Positions 6,242 to 8,582 of a stretch of DNA of 8,582 nt are shown here, piece by piece; within the stretch, counting starts at the first letter, position 1; every line of letters starts with the position of its first letter. The translations under genes were made by a program, and so were the position numbers. Below the pieces are notes generated by a model that was given only the letters and a program-made list of their open reading frames with translations, was not told the DNA's origin and searched no databases. The stretch covers positions 1 to 8,582 of the forward strand of contig JANXSE010000295.1 of assembly GCA_025356695.1 (NCBI GenBank), written 5' to 3'. Origin of the DNA: Betaproteobacteria bacterium (GTDB taxonomy: Bacteria; Pseudomonadota; Gammaproteobacteria; Burkholderiales; SG8-41).

Positions 6242-7750
6242 CTAGTCTTCGTCGTCAGCCGCTTTCATCGCCTTGAGTTTCGGCATGATGATAGGCAGAG
6301 CAATTGAAATGAGCGACAACGCGATCAAGGTCACCGAAATTCCGCTCTTCACAAAAATAGACGGGTCGGCACCAGAGATCGTCATCGCCTGGCGGAAGGA
6401 CTGCTCCATGATGCCGCCCAGCACCAGCGACAGCACCAGAGGCGCGACCGGGATATCGACCTTGTCGAACACATAACCGACGATGCCGAAGAACAGGATC
6501 ATGTAGAGATCGAGCATGCTGCCGTTGATGGCGTAGGTGCCGATCACCGAAATCGCCACGATCAGCGGATACAAAATCGCGCTCGGAATATAGAGCAGGC
6601 GCACGAACAGGCCAACCAGCGGCAGGTTCAGGATCAGCAGCATTACATTGCCGATGTACATACTGTCGACCAGTCCCCACACCAGATCGGGGCGCTTTTC
6701 GAACAACAGCGGACCGGGCTGGATGCCATACATGATGAAAGCACCCATCAACACCGCAGTGGCTCCGCCACCGGGCACACCGAGCGTCAGCAGCGGCACC
6801 AGCGCGCCGGCGGTGTCGGAATTGTTCGCCGACTCCGGCCCCGCCACGCCCTCGATCGCACCCTTGCCGAATTCTTCCGGATGTTTCGACAGGCGCTTCT
6901 CGGTCGTATACGACATGATTGAAGCGATGGTGCCGCCGGCGCCCGGCAACACGCCGATGACAAAGCCGATGATACCGCCGCGCCAGATCGGCCCGATCGA
7001 GCGCTGCCACTCTTCCTTGGTCAGCCAGAGCTTGCCGGAAATCTTGATCATCGGCGGCGCGGTGCCTTTGTGAACCTGTTCGAGTCCGCGCAACACTTCC
7101 GCCACGGCGAACAGGCCGACCACGACCACGATGAAGCCGACGCCATCCTGAAATTCCGGAATGCCCATGGTGTAGCGGGGCTGCCCGCTCTGCAGATCGA
7201 TACCGATGGTCGCGATCATCAGACCGAGGGTAGTCGATAACATGCCCTTGGCCGGCGACTTGCCGGTCAGCGACGACACCGCGGTCATCGCGAACAGCAT
7301 CAGGCAGAAATATTCGGCGGGGCCGAACTTCAGCGCCATCGACGCCAGCGGCAGCGCGAACAAGGTCAATGCAACAACGCCGATGGTGCCCGCAATGAAC
7401 GAACCAATGGCCGACACCGCGAGTGCCGCCCCGGCCCGGCCCTTCTGCGCCATTGCATAGCCGTCGAGCGAAGTCATCACCGAGGCCGCTTCGCCAGGCG
7501 TTCTGATCAGGATCGCGGTTGTGGATCCGCCGTATTTGGTGCCGTAATAAATGCCGCACATCATGATCAGCGCGGAAGTCGGATTCATCCCGTAAGTAAC
7601 CGGAATCAACAACGCGATACCGGCCGACGGTCCGATGCCGGGCAACACACCGATGATGGTGCCGATGAAAACACCGACGAAGGTGTACCAGAGGTTGATC
7701 GGCTGCATGCAGACCGAAAAGCCGTTGAGGATATGGTTGAGTGTTTCCAT
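6242..7750 (-). CDS. tctA: Tripartite tricarboxylate transporter large permease (TctA family)
   Basis: A 502-residue inner-membrane protein with about ten to twelve hydrophobic segments, the transport core that works with TctB and a periplasmic Bug/TctC receptor to import carboxylates driven by the sodium or proton gradient. The family's internal duplication is visible as two matching loops: GVLPGIGPSAGIALLIP (34-50) and GVLPGAGGTIASIMSY (266-281). Each is paired with a conserved Gly-rich stretch: YGGSTTAILIRTPGE (73-87) and GVPGGGATAVLMGAF (324-338). The protein ends in a short charged tail (KAADDED). Length is normal and nothing is missing. The ATG has AGAGG five bases upstream, overlapping the stop of tctB nine bases away, so the two are likely coupled. 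The symbol names the family; the transported acid is unknown. Confidence 0.96.
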   Translation of the reverse strand: METLNHILNGFSVCMQPINLWYTFVGVFIGTIIGVLPGIGPSAGIALLIPVTYGMNPTSALIMMCGIYYGTKYGGSTTAILIRTPGEAASVMTSLDGYAMAQKGRAGAALAVSAIGSFIAGTIGVVALTLFALPLASMALKFGPAEYFCLMLFAMTAVSSLTGKSPAKGMLSTTLGLMIATIGIDLQSGQPRYTMGIPEFQDGVGFIVVVVGLFAVAEVLRGLEQVHKGTAPPMIKISGKLWLTKEEWQRSIGPIWRGGIIGFVIGVLPGAGGTIASIMSYTTEKRLSKHPEEFGKGAIEGVAGPESANNSDTAGALVPLLTLGVPGGGATAVLMGAFIMYGIQPGPLLFEKRPDLVWGLVDSMYIGNVMLLILNLPLVGLFVRLLYIPSAILYPLIVAISVIGTYAINGSMLDLYMILFFGIVGYVFDKVDIPVAPLVLSLVLGGIMEQSFRQAMTISGADPSIFVKSGISVTLIALSLISIALPIIMPKLKAMKAADDED

Positions 7751-7759
7751 GTGATCCTC

Positions 7760-8230
7760 TTAAAACGGCAACACACCCTGCGCGAGCGTTACCCCGAGCA
7801 GTTGCGTAAACATGTAATAACTGCCGGCGGAAAACAGCACCGAGGTCAGCACGTTCATCTTCCAATGGCCGCGGTGAAACCACATCGTCATGCCCAGCAG
7901 GTAGAGGCTGGTTGAAATGATAAAGCCCAGCGTCGTGAACACCGCAAAATAGGCCGATGTCCACACCACAACGCTGCCCAGCAAGGGCCAATGCGGTGGA
8001 TCTTCCTTTTCGGCCGCCGGATCGACCGGTGGCGGCGGCGCCTTGCGTGCGCGCAGAATTTCAAACAACAACACGCCGGCGGTGATCAGCAGCCCGATGC
8101 CGAGCAGGCGCGGAAACGCCTTGGGACCGAGCGGGTCGCCGATCTCCAGCGAGGGAATTTGCGACGTGGCGTAAAAATAAACTGCCGCCAGCACCAGTGT
8201 TGCAACGAATATGATTTTATCGGTGAGCAA
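7760..8230 (-). CDS. tctB: Tripartite tricarboxylate transporter small permease (TctB family), TTG start
   Basis: A 156-residue inner-membrane protein, the small membrane subunit of the TctABC importer. Hydrophobic segments lie at about 5-22, 40-59, 81-98, 100-118 and 126-145, with a Pro-rich cytoplasmic linker (64-80, KAPPPPVD onwards). The family motif GDPLGPKAFPRLLG (31-44) is clear. Start choice: a TTG at 8230 is six bases after a very strong GGAGGAGG and gives a normal TctB N-terminus (LTDKIIF, then the first membrane helix). A GTG at 8293 would add 21 residues (VRCRLPELPG onwards) that do not look like TctB and lie before that ribosome binding site, so it is rejected. The gene is followed nine bases later by tctA. 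Confidence 0.92.
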   Translation of the reverse strand: MLTDKIIFVATLVLAAVYFYATSQIPSLEIGDPLGPKAFPRLLGIGLLITAGVLLFEILRARKAPPPPVDPAAEKEDPPHWPLLGSVVVWTSAYFAVFTTLGFIISTSLYLLGMTMWFHRGHWKMNVLTSVLFSAGSYYMFTQLLGVTLAQGVLPF

Positions 8231-8236
8231 CTGCAA

Positions 8237-8244
8237 CCTCCTCC
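8237..8244 (-). promoter_or_regulatory. Strong ribosome binding site that sets the tctB TTG start
   Basis: GGAGGAGG (complement of 8237-8244) stands six bases before TTG at 8230-8228 and is the best Shine-Dalgarno sequence on the minus strand of the window. Another in-frame TTG at 8236 touches the site and is too close to be used. Confidence 0.8.
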
Positions 8245-8260
8245 GGTTGAAGCAAACAAT

Positions 8261-8277
8261 TCCCGGCAATTCCGGGA
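8261..8277 (-). repeat. Small hairpin in the gap before tctB
   Basis: TCCCGG (8261-8266) and CCGGGA (8272-8277) form a 6-bp stem with a 5-base loop in the 93-base gap between the thiamine-enzyme gene and tctB. On the minus strand it is followed by ATTGTTTGC, only a faint U-like stretch. It could be a weak terminator or an mRNA processing/stability element that sets different levels for the enzyme and the transporter. This gap is the longest inside the cluster; I see no convincing promoter in it. Confidence 0.35.
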
Positions 8278-8323
8278 GCCGGCATCTTACCACCGAAGGC
8301 GACGCAGTTCGCCGCCACCGCCG

Positions 8324-8582
8324 CTACATCTGCGTCTGGTATTCGAGCGGATTGATGCGCGCCTCGATCAGCGTGAAGCGCTTGCTGTTTAGCGCGACGC
8401 GCGCGGCTTTCTTGAGTTCCACCACGTTGTTCACGACGAAGCCGTTGCCACCGTACGCCTCGGCCACCATCACATAATCAGGGCTGCCCATCGCTACGCC
8501 GGTTTCCGGCAGCTTCATGCGCTCCTGCTTCAACTTGATCAGCGACAGCGTGTCGTCGCGGAACACGACGAGCGTCAGCGCG
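8324..8582 (-). CDS. Thiamine-pyrophosphate-binding enzyme, acetolactate synthase-like (C-terminal part only)
   Basis: The last 85 codons of a gene that enters from the right edge; the real start is outside the window, and the GTG at 8566 is simply a Val codon within the frame. The visible part is the end of the pyrophosphate-binding domain of acetolactate synthase/benzoylformate decarboxylase-type enzymes: ALTLVVFRDDTLSLIKLKQ, then DYVMVAEAYGGNGFVV and the closing LIEARINPLEYQTQM. Such enzymes decarboxylate 2-oxo acids or join or split them through a thiamine-bound carbanion. The GDG half of the Mg/ThDP motif lies beyond the edge. In the second half, usually VVFND or LNN, the metal-binding Asn is Arg here (FRDD). 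First visible member of the minus-strand cluster, 93 bases before tctB, so its product may act on the 2-oxo acid made by the dehydrogenase. The exact reaction cannot be assigned. Confidence 0.85.
   Translation of the reverse strand, partial: ALTLVVFRDDTLSLIKLKQERMKLPETGVAMGSPDYVMVAEAYGGNGFVVNNVVELKKAARVALNSKRFTLIEARINPLEYQTQM

Noticed and set aside
6255..7991. Minus-strand open frame of 578 codons across tctA and tctB
   Set aside because: Its translation is Arg/His-rich low-complexity sequence without membrane segments. It is an out-of-frame shadow of tctA and tctB.
1..8582. Mobile elements, CRISPR arrays, tRNA or rRNA genes
   Set aside because: Reading both strands showed no transposase, regular spaced repeats, tRNA-like cloverleaf or rRNA-like segment.

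Overview
The window looks like an accessory catabolic locus from a GC-rich proteobacterium, most likely a betaproteobacterium of the Burkholderiales type. The reasons are the high-GC coding sequence, a Bug/TctC-type solute receptor next to TctA and TctB, and tightly packed metabolic genes of kinds common in those genomes. The taxonomic call is inference; no rRNA or other marker gene is present.

Layout. Positions 1-202 hold no gene I can identify, only a possible gene start running off the left edge and a hairpin just after the first gene. Positions 203-1090 (-) encode a polysaccharide-deacetylase/PuuE-type amidohydrolase. Positions 1091-1189 are a divergent promoter region. Positions 1190-2146 (+) encode a periplasmic Bug/TctC receptor. 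It converges on a long minus-strand cluster, and its stop codon directly abuts the stop codon of the last gene of that cluster. Read in the direction of transcription, the cluster is: the C-terminal end of a thiamine-pyrophosphate enzyme (entering from the right edge, ending at 8324), tctB (8230-7760), tctA (7750-6242), an isocitrate/isopropylmalate dehydrogenase-family gene (6225-5197), a fumarylacetoacetate hydrolase-family gene (5167-4175), a leuC-like gene (4160-2754) and a leuD-like gene (2752-2147). Gaps between genes are 93, 9, 16, 29, 14 and 1 bases, so this is very probably one operon. I see no tRNA, rRNA, CRISPR array, insertion sequence or frameshifted gene.

How the genes may work together (inference). 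The receptor with TctA/TctB would import a carboxylate. The LeuC/LeuD pair would move a hydroxyl group on a 2-hydroxy acid. The NAD-type dehydrogenase would oxidise and decarboxylate the product to a 2-oxo acid. The thiamine-diphosphate enzyme and the FAH-family enzyme would then cleave or decarboxylate later intermediates. This copies the logic of the aconitase/isocitrate dehydrogenase and leucine pathways, but no chain-extending synthase (LeuA) is in view and a transporter is built in, so breakdown of an imported acid is more likely than leucine synthesis. Several enzymes carry changes at positions that normally set substrate or chemistry: the FAH protein lacks the His/Glu lid dyad, the dehydrogenase has a remodelled substrate loop, LeuC and LeuD differ near the active site, and the thiamine enzyme has Arg where the Mg-binding Asn is expected. 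Together these suggest a non-standard substrate that I cannot name from sequence alone.
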